From Mercurialis annua (taxonomy: Eukaryota > Streptophyta > Magnoliopsida > Malpighiales > Euphorbiaceae), in NCBI RefSeq assembly GCF_937616625.2, contig NC_065574.1:3534001-3598000 (forward strand): 64,000 nt of DNA, in the 5' to 3' direction. Shown in pieces: positions 26,239 to 37,837 of the stretch (the first letter of the stretch is position 1; each line of letters begins with the position of its first letter). The notes under the pieces were generated by a model that ran no database searches, was not told the origin of the DNA, and saw only the letters and a program-made list of their open reading frames with translations. A program made the translations under genes and the position numbers.

Positions 26239-27012
26239 ATCGATTAGATTAGATTAGATTCCGAAGCTGCTGCTACGGAGGCGCGATCTATACCATACAA
26301 CCTGAGGATTAATTGTTTCTTGTAAGCTGTACATCTCCACAATTACAAATTTACAAACCAAGATTTTGAATCTTAATAGCTTGAGATGGAAGCCCTTCTC
26401 AAGAAATCCTTGCCTGCAAGCAAGTCCCTTATTTATTGTATCATTCACTTTCAAGCAACACTCCAAGACCATCAAATATTTTGGAAGGTTATGGAGCTTC
26501 TTTTATGCTTTTGCTTTGCATAAGATCTCTTGTTTGTGAATTTCATAAGCTGAGGTAAAATTTTGGACTTCTGCTTCAAATAATTTAAAAAATTAAGAAT
26601 TTTGACCTACATTTTAAAAAATTTCCTCTTATTTATAAAAAAATTACACTAAACATTAAGAATTTAGAACATTATTATAGGTAATGTAAAATTGGAAATG
26701 TAATGTTTGAATCATTGTCAAGCTGGTAATCAGTCAAAACACTGTTTTAGAATGGGTTAATTGCAAATTATGAATATTAGGGTGTTTTGGAATTATAACA
26801 CAAATTTTAAAATTTGACAAAAACAATCATTTAGTTTAACTTTAATTTTTTGACAAACTAGAAAACTAATTATTTTTTTAATTATAGTATAATTCTTCTA
26901 TTTTCAAGCTGAATTAGTCGGTTTGGCTCGATTAATTTGGATTGATTTATACTAATTGTAACTGAATTCTTTTACAGATCAAAATATCATTTTTTTTTAT
27001 AATATATAATAT
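26239..27012. other. Intergenic, 3' flank of the chaperonin gene
   Basis: Probable 3' untranslated region to about 26.6 kb, then AT-rich spacer. No gene seen. Confidence 0.5.
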
Positions 27013-27180
27013 ACTCCCTCCGTCCGAAAATAATAGTTCACTTTCTCCTTTTCACACAGTTTAAAAAACACAATTAGGTTAATCAAACTTTACTCGTAAC
27101 TGACTCTTTTTAATCAAACTGGATTAACCTTTATATCCCACTAATATTTGGCGCCAAAATCATATTTAAAAAACAACAGA
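27013..27180. mobile_element. Truncated Stowaway-like MITE
   Basis: Starts TACTCCCTCCGTCC, the diagnostic terminus of plant Stowaway (Tc1/mariner) MITEs with its TA target, and continues through AAAATAATAGTTCAC. The matching inverted right end is absent before the PPR start at 27249, so only the left part remains. It lies in the promoter or leader of the PPR gene. Confidence 0.65.
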
Positions 27181-27248
27181 AAATAACGGACATCTATATA
27201 ACCAGTCCCCTTCCCTTCTCTGTTCAGTTGTAAATTTTAGCTTCATTC

Positions 27249-29387
27249 ATGCTTCATGCTGCATCTTCTCGAAACCTTCTCCGACCGTTCCCCTTACGAT
27301 TCACTAACATCTCTTCAATTCTCAATCAGACCCATTTCAGACAGTATCATAATCTGTCTAACCGTAATGAATTTCCTGATGTCTTCGATCACCTTCTTCA
27401 GCAATGCAATACCATTCAACACTGCAAACAAATCCACACCCATGTAATTACCACCGGTAGCCATTCCTCTGCTTTCTTGGCTGCCCGTATAATCTCTGTC
27501 TACGCTCGTTTTGGGCATCTATTCGATGCTCATAAGGTATTCAACACGACCCCTTCCGAGTGCAGAACCAATTATCTCTTGTGCAATTCGATTTTGAGAG
27601 CTAATGTTTCGAACGAACGCTATGAAAATGTTATTAAATTGTATGTTAGAATGAGAGAGATTGGAGTTTTAGGAGATGGGTTTACTTTTCCTTTGGTTAT
27701 TAAGGCGTGTGCTCATGTGGGTAGTTTTAATCTGTGTAGAACAGTTCATGGGCATGTCTTCGAAATGGGGTTTCAAAATAGTATCCATGTTGGGAATGAA
27801 TTGATTGGTATGTACAGTAAAGTTGGAAAAATACGAGATGCACGCAATGTGTTCGATAGAATGTCTGTTAGAAGCTATATTTCGTGGAATATTATGATTT
27901 CGGGTTATGCGTTTAACTACGATTGCAGTGGTGCGTTTAATATTTTTGGAAGGATGGAATCTGAAGGATTTGAGCCAACTCATGTGAGTTGGACATCGTT
28001 GATTTCGAGTTATGCGCGATGTGGTTGGTATGAGGAAGTAACGAGATTGTTTGACTTAATGAGGGTGAGAGGAGTTGAGGTGAGCGGTGAAACTCTTGCT
28101 GTGGTTTTATCAGTTTGTCGTGATTTGGGTTTATTTAATTGGGCAAAGGGGATTCATGGAGTTGTCGTAAAGGGTGGATATGAAGAATACTCATTTGTAA
28201 AGTCTGCATTGATATGTGTGTATGGGAAACATGGGGATGTAAACGGTGCGCGGAATTTGTTTCTGGAAATGAAAAATAAGAGTTTAGCAAGTTGGAATTC
28301 GTTGATAACATCACATGCTGAGGCTGGTTTATGTGATGAGGCTCTTGAGATATTTTCACAGTTGGAGAGATCAGGAGATTGTCTGAGGTTGAGGCCTAAT
28401 GTAGTAAGTTGGAGCGCTGTAATCGATGGATTTGCTTCTGGGGGACGAGGGGAGGAGTCATTGGAACTTTTTCGACGAATGCAGGATGCAAAAATATTGG
28501 CAAATGCTGTTACAATTTCTACTGTTTTATCAGTTTGTGCAGAGTTAGCTGCATTGATTCACGGTAGGGAACTCCATGGCCATGCGATTAGAGCTGTAAT
28601 TGACAAAAACATTCTTGTGGGAAACGGCTTGGTAAATATGTACACGAAGTGTGGATGCATCAAAGAAGGTCATGTAATATTTGAGAGGATTGAGAAGAAA
28701 GATTTAATCTCATGGAACACTATGATCACGGGATATGGAATGCACGGTTTTGGTGTGAATGCTTTGGAAATTTTTGATCAAATGACTAAATTAGGTTTCA
28801 AGCCAGATGGGGTCACCTTTGTTTCTATTCTTTCCGCGTGCAGTCACGGCGGACTTGTTCAAGAGGGTCGTAGGCTTTTCGATCAAATGCTTAACGAGTA
28901 TACCATCGAACCCCAGATAGAGCATTACGCGTGTATGGTCGACCTCCTAGGCCGAGCAGGGCTATTGAGAGAAGCGAGTGAAATAGTAAAAAACATGCCA
29001 TTAAAACCAAATGCTTGTGTTTGGGGTGCTCTTTTGAATTCTAGTAGAATGCATAGTAATACAGAAGTTGCAGAAGAAACTGCTTCGTATTTGTTTAGTG
29101 TTACCGAGCACGAAACAACGGGAAATTACATGCTGCTTTCAAATATATACGCCGCAAGCGGTAGATGGGAGGATTTTGCAAGAGTTAGAAGTTCAGCAAA
29201 GACAAAGGGATTAAAGAAGAATCCTGGTCAGAGTTGGATTAATGTGAATAAGAATGTTTTTATGTTCTCTGCAGGAAATAGTATGCAAACCGGTTTGAAC
29301 CATATTTATGAGATGCTGGAGGAATTAGTACTTCAAATGGAAGGTGAAGGAAATTCCCTGATAATGAATTCACTTGAAAATATGTAA
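27249..29387 (+). CDS. Pentatricopeptide repeat protein, PLS class, E subgroup
   Basis: An intronless gene for 712 residues, normal for a PLS-class PPR protein. The first 40 residues are Arg- and Ser-rich with no acids, so an organelle (likely mitochondrial) presequence is expected. About a dozen P, L and S repeats follow, with the usual WNxMI-type (SWNTMITGYGMHG), VHGHV and NELIGMYSK signatures. The C-terminus contains the E and E+ segments (EHYACMVDLLGRAG, NYMLLSNIYAASGRW, PGQSWI) but no DYW deaminase domain. Such proteins bind specific organelle RNA sites for editing or processing; the target cannot be read here. From memory it resembles At1g17630, the Arabidopsis neighbour of the NHL homologue At1g17620, which fits its position about 13 kb from the NHL gene here. 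Confidence 0.95.
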   Translation: MLHAASSRNLLRPFPLRFTNISSILNQTHFRQYHNLSNRNEFPDVFDHLLQQCNTIQHCKQIHTHVITTGSHSSAFLAARIISVYARFGHLFDAHKVFNTTPSECRTNYLLCNSILRANVSNERYENVIKLYVRMREIGVLGDGFTFPLVIKACAHVGSFNLCRTVHGHVFEMGFQNSIHVGNELIGMYSKVGKIRDARNVFDRMSVRSYISWNIMISGYAFNYDCSGAFNIFGRMESEGFEPTHVSWTSLISSYARCGWYEEVTRLFDLMRVRGVEVSGETLAVVLSVCRDLGLFNWAKGIHGVVVKGGYEEYSFVKSALICVYGKHGDVNGARNLFLEMKNKSLASWNSLITSHAEAGLCDEALEIFSQLERSGDCLRLRPNVVSWSAVIDGFASGGRGEESLELFRRMQDAKILANAVTISTVLSVCAELAALIHGRELHGHAIRAVIDKNILVGNGLVNMYTKCGCIKEGHVIFERIEKKDLISWNTMITGYGMHGFGVNALEIFDQMTKLGFKPDGVTFVSILSACSHGGLVQEGRRLFDQMLNEYTIEPQIEHYACMVDLLGRAGLLREASEIVKNMPLKPNACVWGALLNSSRMHSNTEVAEETASYLFSVTEHETTGNYMLLSNIYAASGRWEDFARVRSSAKTKGLKKNPGQSWINVNKNVFMFSAGNSMQTGLNHIYEMLEELVLQMEGEGNSLIMNSLENM

Positions 29388-29399
29388 ATGAAGAAACTA

Positions 29400-30010
29400 T
29401 CTGACCGAGATGGAGATCGATTTTGTTTCATATTTAAATGTAATGTCCCTACCACTAGATTAAATATACAGGGAATGGACAAATTAAACCATAGTTCCAA
29501 AACTAGTTACCATTCACAATGTTTTTTTTTTAAAGAACAGCATATAGACAACGTTTGTGCTTCAAATTTCCAACTTTTTTTTTAATTCAATTTGTTTCTT
29601 ATATAATTAACTAATTCATCCACAAACTAAAACTAAGGTTTAATTTTATCATTCCAATTGCACAGACATAGCAATAGAAGAACCAATAACATAATCAGTG
29701 GCAAATCTAGGGTAGGTAAGGCTGTAACTTGGAATGAGGTCGGATTTTTTTTTTTTAAAATGAGATATAACTTGTCATGAATTTAAGACTAAGTCCGGGT
29801 TGTCGGAAGGTCAACGGTGATAAGACACTAACTTCAGGTTTAAATGAAAATCTTCCTTCATTACTGACAATAATTAAAGTCAGTCAGTGTTTTTCTTCTA
29901 TTCATAACAGAGATGAAAGAAAAAAAACTCTTTCCATAATTTGCAGATATATCATTGCCAAAATGAACCCACTCTCTTTTTTTAGTTTCATAAGCTAATA
30001 ATTTTTTCAA
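29400..30010. other. 3' flank of the PPR gene, no gene
   Basis: Probable 3' untranslated region then AT-rich spacer. The open stretches at 29388-29585 and 29777-29998 have no supporting features. Confidence 0.5.
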
Positions 30011-30760
30011 TTTTAAAAATTGTGAATTTAAAATATAATGTTTTTGTTTATAGTTAATTTAGTTTTCTCAAATATCTTAAAGAATTCCAATTCAAAAAGT
30101 AATAAATAAGAATACCGCCATTGAAAATTGTATTGTATATAGATCATGCAACTTTAAACAATCAAATATATACTCAAGTTAGATGCAATTGTAAGCGGTA
30201 ACTTACATGCAAAAATAACGTGATTTACAGTGGCAAAAAGGATATGACTATCGAACATTACTGAATGAAGCATCATAATCTCACTCCAAAACTATTTGAT
30301 AAAATTAACAAATAGATATATAATGATTTAAATACAAATATGCATTTTGCCTACATTTTTTTAAATATTATCCTGGAATGGAAATAAAAACTTTTGAAAC
30401 CGAAAAAGAATGAGATAATTGATTTTCAAAGTTACTTAATTATCATATTATTCCATTTAAATCACTAAACTTTAGTTTATCTCATTTAAGTTAATGTATT
30501 TTAATTTCATTTTAACGGGTGGTTTTTAAGCTAAAAATGCTTACATGACAATTGTTTTTGCTGATTTTTGCTACAAGATAATTTTTGTTTATTTTTACCT
30601 AAAATTTACTACATATATATATACATAATTTGACCAAAAAATTCTCGTTGAAATAAAAATTTGCTACATGACAATTATTTTCACCTAAAAGCTTCTAAAT
30701 ATGTATAATTTGGCATTGGAGCTAATTGAAATTAAAGTTCAATAATTCAAAATAAAACAA
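30010..30760. repeat. Duplicated block, copy 1 (mate at 42045-42745)
   Basis: It aligns along nearly its whole length, with small indels, to the DNA 3' of the LOB-domain gene at 42 kb. Shared landmarks are TTAATTTAGTTT, ATGCATTTTGCCTA-like, AATTGATTTTCAAAG-like and TTTTTGCTACATGA blocks in the same order and orientation. It runs directly into the BGAL17 ghost; the joint falls in a shared AAATCAA. Confidence 0.75.
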
Positions 30761-30764
30761 ATCA

Positions 30765-31745
30765 ACCTGGAATTGATGCAGAATATGGCAAATGATAACT
30801 CAAGTTTTACAAAATTTTGAGAGCTTACTATGCTTCTAAATATGTATACTATTCATTTTCCATCCATTTAAAATTCTTCTATCTAGATAAACAGATGACA
30901 AAATTCCCTGAAAAAGCGACAAGCTGAAAACAATGCCAGGACAACGGTAATAACCATGCCATCAGGAAATCACAAACTTGTGTTGCCCATAATTTACACG
31001 TCCCATATTTTCAACCGGCAAGAATGAAAAAATATATATTAACATAAATACACCAGGCATCAAATCGATCAAGATTAGCATACACTGTAACAGGGATAGA
31101 TTATGATTTTTGCTTTCATTCCGTCAATTTCAATTGTATCCAAGTCCTGAAGGCTCTCAAATAAAATTAACAGTTTTTTTAAAAGGAAACGGACCTGAAA
31201 GATAGTTTCGTATCCTGAAAGATAATTTCGTATCAGTTTGGTGGTGCATACAGCTTTTTCTTGATTTTACTGCAAGATGATTAAACCAAAGCTAGATAAG
31301 CCCTCATATAATTGTAGGAAGTGAGATCTGGCTTGTAATCAGACTCTACATTAGAACAAACCAGATTGTAACATTACCATATAAGTCATTTCGAGCTAAA
31401 ATCTTTTCCAAGGCAGAATCTTTTAAGCTGTATACATTTTATGCAGAAAATATTAGTATAAATTCAAGATGTTCATTGTATGTAAGAACTCCCACACCAG
31501 ACAGACAAGTATCTAATAGCTACAAATACATATAAACAAGTATTCACCGAGCACAATAGACGACAACAGATTCAAAAAAATTACAGAAAACATAGATGTA
31601 TGTGATATGAAATTGAACTTGACCTGAAAATACATCTCCTCGAATTGTTCCTTTGTCGAGAGTTTCCCTAGAACAACCATCTATCGTATACCTATGACGA
31701 GTACATTATTATCAAGGATATAATGATACGCCAAGCCAGCCCGAG
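30765..31745 (-). pseudogene. BGAL17 pseudogene (collinear deletion derivative)
   Basis: Same orientation and order as the intact gene at 49.7-56.2 kb, and intron sequence is retained. About 30765-31150 matches 50980-51560 (exons 16 and 15 with their introns). About 31190-31340 matches 52790-52950 (end of exon 11 and part of exon 10). 31340-31420 matches parts of 52990-53120 (exon 9). 31450-31745 matches 53640-53945 (exon 7 and flanks). Exons 8 and 12-14 are gone and the exon remnants carry small deletions, so no galactosidase can be made. Because introns are kept, it arose by DNA duplication and not from mRNA. Confidence 0.85.
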
Positions 31746-31896
31746 ATTTTACAACAGCTTAAGGAATTGAAAATACAAGGAAAAATTTCACTGAATTTTG
31801 TTCCAAATAAAACATAAAGGAAATACATTCAAAATTTCAATAAGATAGATAAATTATAAAAACATGTTGGGGTATATCATAATCAATGAATTTGAA

Positions 31897-32994
31897 TCAA
31901 GGTTGTTGTTGAGCATCCATGAACCCGGCATCAACAAGAACTTTCTCCCTCTTAGCCAACTCAACATCCTCATCAACCATCATCTTTACGAGCTGCTCAA
32001 ACCCGACTTTAGGTTTCCAACCGAGAACTTTCCGAGCCTTACTCGAATCGCCTCTCAAATTATCGACCTCAGCCGGTCTAAAATACCGCTTATCAATCAC
32101 CACATGATCTCTCCATTTCAATCCCACATACCCGAACGCCACCTCGAGAAACTCCTCCACACTATGCGATTCCTCAGTCGCCACCACGTAATCATCCGCT
32201 TTATCCTGCTGTAACATCATCCACATTGCCTCTACGTAATCCCCCGCAAAACCCCAATCCCGCGACGCGCTCAAATTACCTAAAAACAGCTTACTCTGAA
32301 GCCCGATTTTAATCCGGCCGACCGCTCTGGTGATCTTCCTCGTCACGAAATTCTCTCCTCTCCGCGGCGACTCGTGGTTAAACAGTATTCCGTTACAGGC
32401 GTACACCCCGTACGCTTCCCTGTAGTTCACAGTGTACCAATGGGCCGCGCATTTCGAAGCGGCGTACGGGGATCTGGGATGGAACGGAGTGTCCTCCGCC
32501 TGCGGAGGCGGAGTAGATCCAAACATCTCCGACGATCCCGCCTGGTAATACCGAACTTGCTTCCGCCCGGTGGCGTCGATATGAGATCTGACAGCTTCGA
32601 GTAAACGCAGAGCGCCGGTGGCGACGACGTCGGCGGTGTAATCGGGAATCTCGAAGGACACTGCCACGTGTGATTGAGCGGCGAGATTGTAGACTTCGTC
32701 GGGGGCAATGATGTCGAGCCATCGCCGGAGTGACGAGGCGTCGGTGAGATCGGCGTAGTGGAGCTTCATTCGGGCCTTGTGAGTATTGTGCGGGTCGATG
32801 TAGATGTGGTTTATTCTCTGAGTGTTGAAGTTTGAAGATCGGCGGATCAAGCCGTGAACCTCGTAGCCTTTGTTGAGGAGGAATTCAGTCAGGTATGAAC
32901 CGTCTTGACCGGTTATGCCAGTGATCAGTGCTATTTTTCCGGGTTCGGTGTCGCCGTTGACGGTGGTGGTGGAAACGGATCCGGATCCGGCCAT
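31897..32994 (-). CDS. GMD: GDP-mannose 4,6-dehydratase
   Basis: An intronless gene for 365 residues. The enzyme converts GDP-mannose to GDP-4-keto-6-deoxymannose in the cytosol, the first step of GDP-L-fucose synthesis for cell-wall polysaccharides and glycoproteins (MUR1/GMD1 in Arabidopsis). It is an extended short-chain dehydrogenase: the NADP-binding loop [10 protein letters not shown] is at 26-35, the GSSEMFG catalytic segment at 153-159 (Ser154 and Glu156 as the Thr/Ser and Glu of the triad), and YAASK at 177-181 provides Tyr and Lys. [17 protein letters not shown] and the AEVDNLRGD substrate segment are present, so it looks active. A foldback element begins about 150 bp upstream of the ATG and an Athila insertion about 1.2 kb upstream, so the native promoter is short or displaced. 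Confidence 0.97.
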   Translation of the reverse strand: MAGSGSVSTTTVNGDTEPGKIALITGITGQDGSYLTEFLLNKGYEVHGLIRRSSNFNTQRINHIYIDPHNTHKARMKLHYADLTDASSLRRWLDIIAPDEVYNLAAQSHVAVSFEIPDYTADVVATGALRLLEAVRSHIDATGRKQVRYYQAGSSEMFGSTPPPQAEDTPFHPRSPYAASKCAAHWYTVNYREAYGVYACNGILFNHESPRRGENFVTRKITRAVGRIKIGLQSKLFLGNLSASRDWGFAGDYVEAMWMMLQQDKADDYVVATEESHSVEEFLEVAFGYVGLKWRDHVVIDKRYFRPAEVDNLRGDSSKARKVLGWKPKVGFEQLVKMMVDEDVELAKREKVLVDAGFMDAQQQP

Positions 32995-33144
32995 TGAAAA
33001 TGGGTTTGTCTGAATTGTTTTGTGAAGGGGGTGATGGAAATTGGGTAATGGATGAACTTCGAGAATTTGTAAGAAACTAAATGAATTTTTTAAATTTGGG
33101 ACTGGAATGTACAGAAAAGGTTTTCATTTGTGTTCATTTTTTTA

Positions 33145-34200
33145 GACAAAAGGATCACTTTAGCCCTTAAAATAAACGCGAAAGAGTTAACAAGACCCTA
33201 AAGTTGAAAGTTGCTTACTTTACCCCCTGACGTTGTCCAAACTGGCTCAGATCGCACCACTGTCAGTTTCTTCCGTCTAACTGATGATGTGGCTCTTAGG
33301 GAAAATTTTCTAAACATCCTTAATGTTTAAAATATTTACCAATTTTATATTTATGTTTTTTTTAACTATTTTCACCTTTTTTTTTTCATTTAAATATATA
33401 TAATTAAATAATATTTAAAATTAAAATATTTATTAAAACAATCGAAACTCAATTAAACACTTCAAAATATAATTAAACGCTTAGAAATTCAATAAAACCA
33501 ATCAAAATTCAATTTAAACCTAATTAAATCTAATTCACCCATCTGCCGAATACCATCTCTGTAACTTTTGGCAAAAAATATTCGATCAAAAATCAAAAAT
33601 CAAAAATCAAATAGAAAATAAAAAATATTAATCAAAATAGAGAAACTATATTTTATATTTTTTTTAATTTCTAAAATTCAACGGTCTGTCAGACCCACCG
33701 TTGGTGGGTCTGCTCTAAAAGAAAGCAGACCCACCGATGGTGGTTCTGCTCTAAAAAAGAATAGACCCCGGTGGTGGTTCTGTTCTTTTTTAGAGCAGAC
33801 CCTCCAAAAAGAGCAGAATCACCACCGGTAGGTGGGTCTCCAAAATTTTAAAAATGATAGTTTTTTTTTTAATTTAAGACATTTTTCGGCGATGGATTGA
33901 TGGTCATGTCTCCAATTAAAACAAATTTGTATTCGTAAAAAATAAATTATTATTTATTTAATTTTTGGATGAATTTTCCGGCGATCGAGTTGTTTAATTG
34001 GATTTGGATTTGTTTAATTAGGTTTTGGCGTGTTTAATTAAGTTTCGATTATTTAATAAAACATCTTATTTTTAAATATTATTTAATTATTGATGTTTAA
34101 TGAAGGGAGGGGGGGTGATAATGGTTAAAAAAAGTTATAAATATAAAATTTGGTAAATATTTTAAGCATTAAGAATGTTTTTGAACTTTTTCCATACATA
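33145..34200. mobile_element. Foldback DNA element, left part (split by the Athila)
   Basis: The left arm (33145 to about 33660) is inverted relative to about 33890-34200 plus 41075-41236. Matching blocks include CTTTAGCCC, GACCCTAAAGTTGAAAG, GTCCAAACTGGCTCA and TAAAATATTTACCAA. Without the Athila and its duplicated target the element is about 1.2 kb. The loop contains palindromes, the clearest being CAGACCCACC at 33690-33699 and its exact complement at 33703-33712. No coding region, and no clean target duplication that I could fix. Confidence 0.75.
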
Positions 34201-35812
34201 TGTTGGCGAAAACCGCAAGTATACAGTGTCGCAACTAGTAATACTCGGTAAGACCGAGGTCGAATCCCACAAGGACAATGGATTTGATGAGAATGAATCG
34301 ATTCTAAGTCTCAATTCGTTTAGCACACAACAATAGTTGATTTCGAATTCGAACAATTAAAACATTAAGTAAAGCAAACACAATTACTAAATAATTTAAC
34401 TAGCAAAAAGCAATAAGCAAGTGATTGAATGATTAAGATAAACTATGGATAACGAGCTTGAGGGTTGATACTATGATTAACCAACTACTATCAAGGGGTC
34501 GGACTATGGCTTCTAAACGCGAACCGAGCTTTTTCTAAATCGCAACTCCCGCTCTCTCGAGCCTCAAAGAGTTACAAAACCACAACTAATTAAGCTTAAC
34601 CTACTCTCGTAGCACTAAACACAATTAGAGGCAATTAGCAATTAAACACAACTCATAGGCCACCTAATTACTAACCCACTCTCATGGTGTTACTAATTAA
34701 GCATCTAATTAATTAATTCCAATTAATAAACCCTCTCTCAAGGTGGAAATTAATCTAGCAACAAATACTAGGTGATCAATCTAGAATAGGCATTAAGCAA
34801 TTAATTAGAACACACAAGCCAAACTCTAACCCAATCTAGCAATTATTCAACCATCATATCAACCCCCAAACATGGGGGTTTAGTCAATCATGTTAACATC
34901 ACATTAACTCCTAAATAAAGAGAAATAAAAGATAAGAAATACTTACTTGGAAGAATAAGATTGAAATTAAGCACTTGCATTCAAAGATAAATCTTGTGCT
35001 TACAATAAGTAAAGCTCCAACACCACAACAATGGTGGAAAAGATGGAGGCACAAGGCCTTAAAATTAATCTACTCCTAACTAAAAAAAGGAAACTAAAAA
35101 GTAGGTGAAATGTTCTATATCAAGTCTATACCTAATTTGGAGATAATGTGCCTTATATAGGCAATACAAAGGAGGAAATAAAGACAACCATGTATAAGTT
35201 GTGTCTAGCCAAAAGAGGAAGTGGTCCCAAGTCTTGTTTCTTTTCAATTTTAGCTCCCAGCCACATTTTTCACTAAGGCTCGATCGAGCCCTTCACTTAT
35301 GAGGAAGGGCTCGATCGAGCCCTTCATTCTTCACAAGTTCCCTGCTCGTTTTTTGCCTAAGGGCTCGATCGAGCCCTCCCCATAAGTGGGGAGCTCGATC
35401 GAGCTCTGCTGATTTTCTGCTGCACAATTGCTGACTTCGAACCTTCATAACTCGGTGTAGAAACGTCCAAATGAGTTGGTTCTTGAACCCCTGGAAAGCT
35501 TAGGATGTCTACTTCATTTCTTGTGAAGAACACAAACTCTTTAGAAGCCTCTAACTAATCCAAAATCTTCAATTAGTGCATCAGGGTCAGATTCTGAAAT
35601 GTGCTTTCGGCATCTTTTAGTTCCAAGACTTCGCCCTTTCTTAGATTCGTTGATTCTTCCATCTTTTAGGCCAAAAGGACTCCGTTTTGCTCCATTTTCC
35701 CTATAACACACACGCGCGCAATAAGGTATACAAAACAACCAAAAAGCACGGTGAAACATAGCAAAAGCATGCGGAAAACAACTCAATACATAGGAGTATT
35801 TTACTCCTATCA
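34201..35812 (-). repeat. 3' LTR of the Athila-type element
   Basis: 1612 bp, on the plus strand TGTTGGCG...CTCCTATCA. It contains four self-complementary motifs with core CTCGATCGAG at 35277-35290, 35307-35322, 35361-35376 and 35391-35406. The open stretches seen inside (34162-34356, 35541-35813) are not genes. Confidence 0.95.
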
Positions 35813-35850
35813 AACCTCCTCACACTAAATCCTTGCTTGTCCCCAAGCAA
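35813..35850 (-). other. Polypurine tract of the Athila-type element
   Basis: On the element strand the bases just before the 3' LTR read AGTGTGAGGAGGTT, preceded by a GCTTGGGGACAAGC inverted repeat, the arrangement usual for Athila elements. Confidence 0.8.
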
Positions 35851-37491
35851 GAAATGAATCTCACTAAAGCTACAAGATTAGCGACCTTAACGACTTGAAC
35901 AAATGTCACAACCATACTCCCGACCGATGAAAACGTGAAAGCAAAACATCCAATGCCAACAACTAAAAGGCATGCAAACAAATGATGTATTCAATTATAA
36001 CGACGTGTTCCTATGATATTGAGGCTACAACCGTGTCAATAAAGCGCTACTCAAAACAATCAAACATTGCAATCATAGGCGGGACATGCAAACATTTGGT
36101 TAACTCAAAACACGGCAAGCATGGCATATCATTCATAGGCATTAGACAACCATTTTCTCACAAGGTTTCACTCTAACGCTCAAGTGTTTCGGGTATGAAA
36201 ATTAAGCACAAAAACATGCGGGAATTCACCATAGGCTTGCTCTTAGTCCGGTCTCCACTACTTAGTTCGGTAATTGACTACTCATCATATGGACTTTTGA
36301 AGGGTTGTAACTTGGTCAAGGGTTTGGGTAGGTAATTTGGATACTTGGCTAAGATTCAACTTGAACAACAAAAATGCTTCAATCACTAACAATGATCTAC
36401 ACTCGGAACTTTTTATAAGTGAACTACTTCCTTTTTCCATATGCCTTTATCTTTTTTTTCTTTTCATTTTCTTTTTCTATTTCTCAACTTCCTTTATTCT
36501 TTCTTTCTTTTATTTTTCTTTCTTTTTCTTCAAGGCATTAACTTATATTTTTAGCACTTGTTCACTTTTCTTTCTAATACATCGAGCTAGTATCATATTT
36601 TTCTTAATCCTAAGTTATTCAAGTTAAATCCGGGTGTTTAGAGAGGTAAATTGTTGAAAGGTTAAATGTGTAGTTGTGTGGTTAGTCAAGAAGAGGTTTA
36701 GGCTCAAAATTGTGCTAACTAATGGAAAAGGGGTAGGCTTTTAAGTTGTCTTTTGAATTGTGTGATCCTAATGCCATAGTCATCTAAGTTGTCAACACTC
36801 AACCATATAATCTCAAACGGACACCGAGCAAGTTCTAGGAATTCCGACACTTATACACAAAAACAATAGGCTCGAATATATCAATCAAAGAAGTGTCATG
36901 CATATAGTTATTTAATTCCTATGAAAAACATGCCAATTATGTCCACAAATTTTTGAAATTAACACAAATTTGACAATTTGAAATACATATCATGGATCCG
37001 CCTCATGTTCAATAATCGTGCTAGAGTTGGTCAAAATTTAACAAATGGTAACACCCTAATATCATCAAAACAAGTTACACAAATTGACTTTCATTAGGCA
37101 AGCATACATTTTTAATTGTTGATAAAAGATGCAAACATTCAACATTTTCATTAACCGGGGAGTACATTTGTTGACAAAATTTCAAAAATGCTAAAATCAC
37201 TAATCAAGCTTATCACACTACAAGCCAAAGATTTAGTGATCAAAGGGAGACAACAAAAACTACCTAACAAAGCATCCTACTCTAATAAAAATCCATCAAA
37301 CCAAAATCCGTACAAAAGCATTCAACAAGTTTGGAGCTCGAATTTTTGGTTTGAGGCGACACAACACAACATAAAAAACGACATAAAAGCATAAACACAT
37401 AAAAACAACCTACAACAATCTAAACACAAACAACGCAAACATAAAATAAAGCGACAAAAACATAATGGCAAAGCGAGATACAATTTCATAA

Positions 37492-37535
37492 CCCTCCTCG
37501 CACTATTTCTAGCTTAGTCTCTAAGCAAGAAATAA
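37492..37535 (-). other. Second polypurine-tract-like segment in the Athila interior
   Basis: On the element strand: CTTGCTTAGAGACTAAGC followed by AGTGCGAGGAGGGTT, a diverged copy of the true tract next to the LTR at 35813. It could be a remnant of an older element end or an internal plus-strand priming site. Confidence 0.5.
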
Positions 37536-37735
37536 AATAAAACATGAAATTGTATGAGATAGAGTTAGAAAATGCAAATCTCGCTAGTCAAATGCCGGGG
37601 GTTCCGGAGATGGTGTATGGTGGTGGCCGGAATTTGACTTGAAGAAGAAGAAGTGTAGAGATGACGCCACTTCACCAATTTATGTGCTCCCCCTTTAAAA
37701 CAATTAAAACAATTCAAACTCCCCCTTGTAAGCAT

Positions 37736-37837
37736 GGCTCGATCGAGCCCCTTTCCCCCAAAAAAAAATTTCTGTTTCTTTTTGTTCATAGGGCTCGATC
37801 GAGCCCCTCACTTATGAGGCAGGGCTCGATCGAGCCC
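37736..37837. repeat. Three GGGCTCGATCGAGCCC palindromes inside the Athila interior
   Basis: The same 16-bp self-complementary motif as in the LTRs, at 37736-37749 (14-bp core), 37791-37806 and 37822-37837. Confidence 0.9.

Noticed and set aside
31864..32722. Several long frames on both strands within the GMD gene
   Set aside because: They are shadows of the GMD coding sequence, which has GC-rich codons and few stops in other frames.
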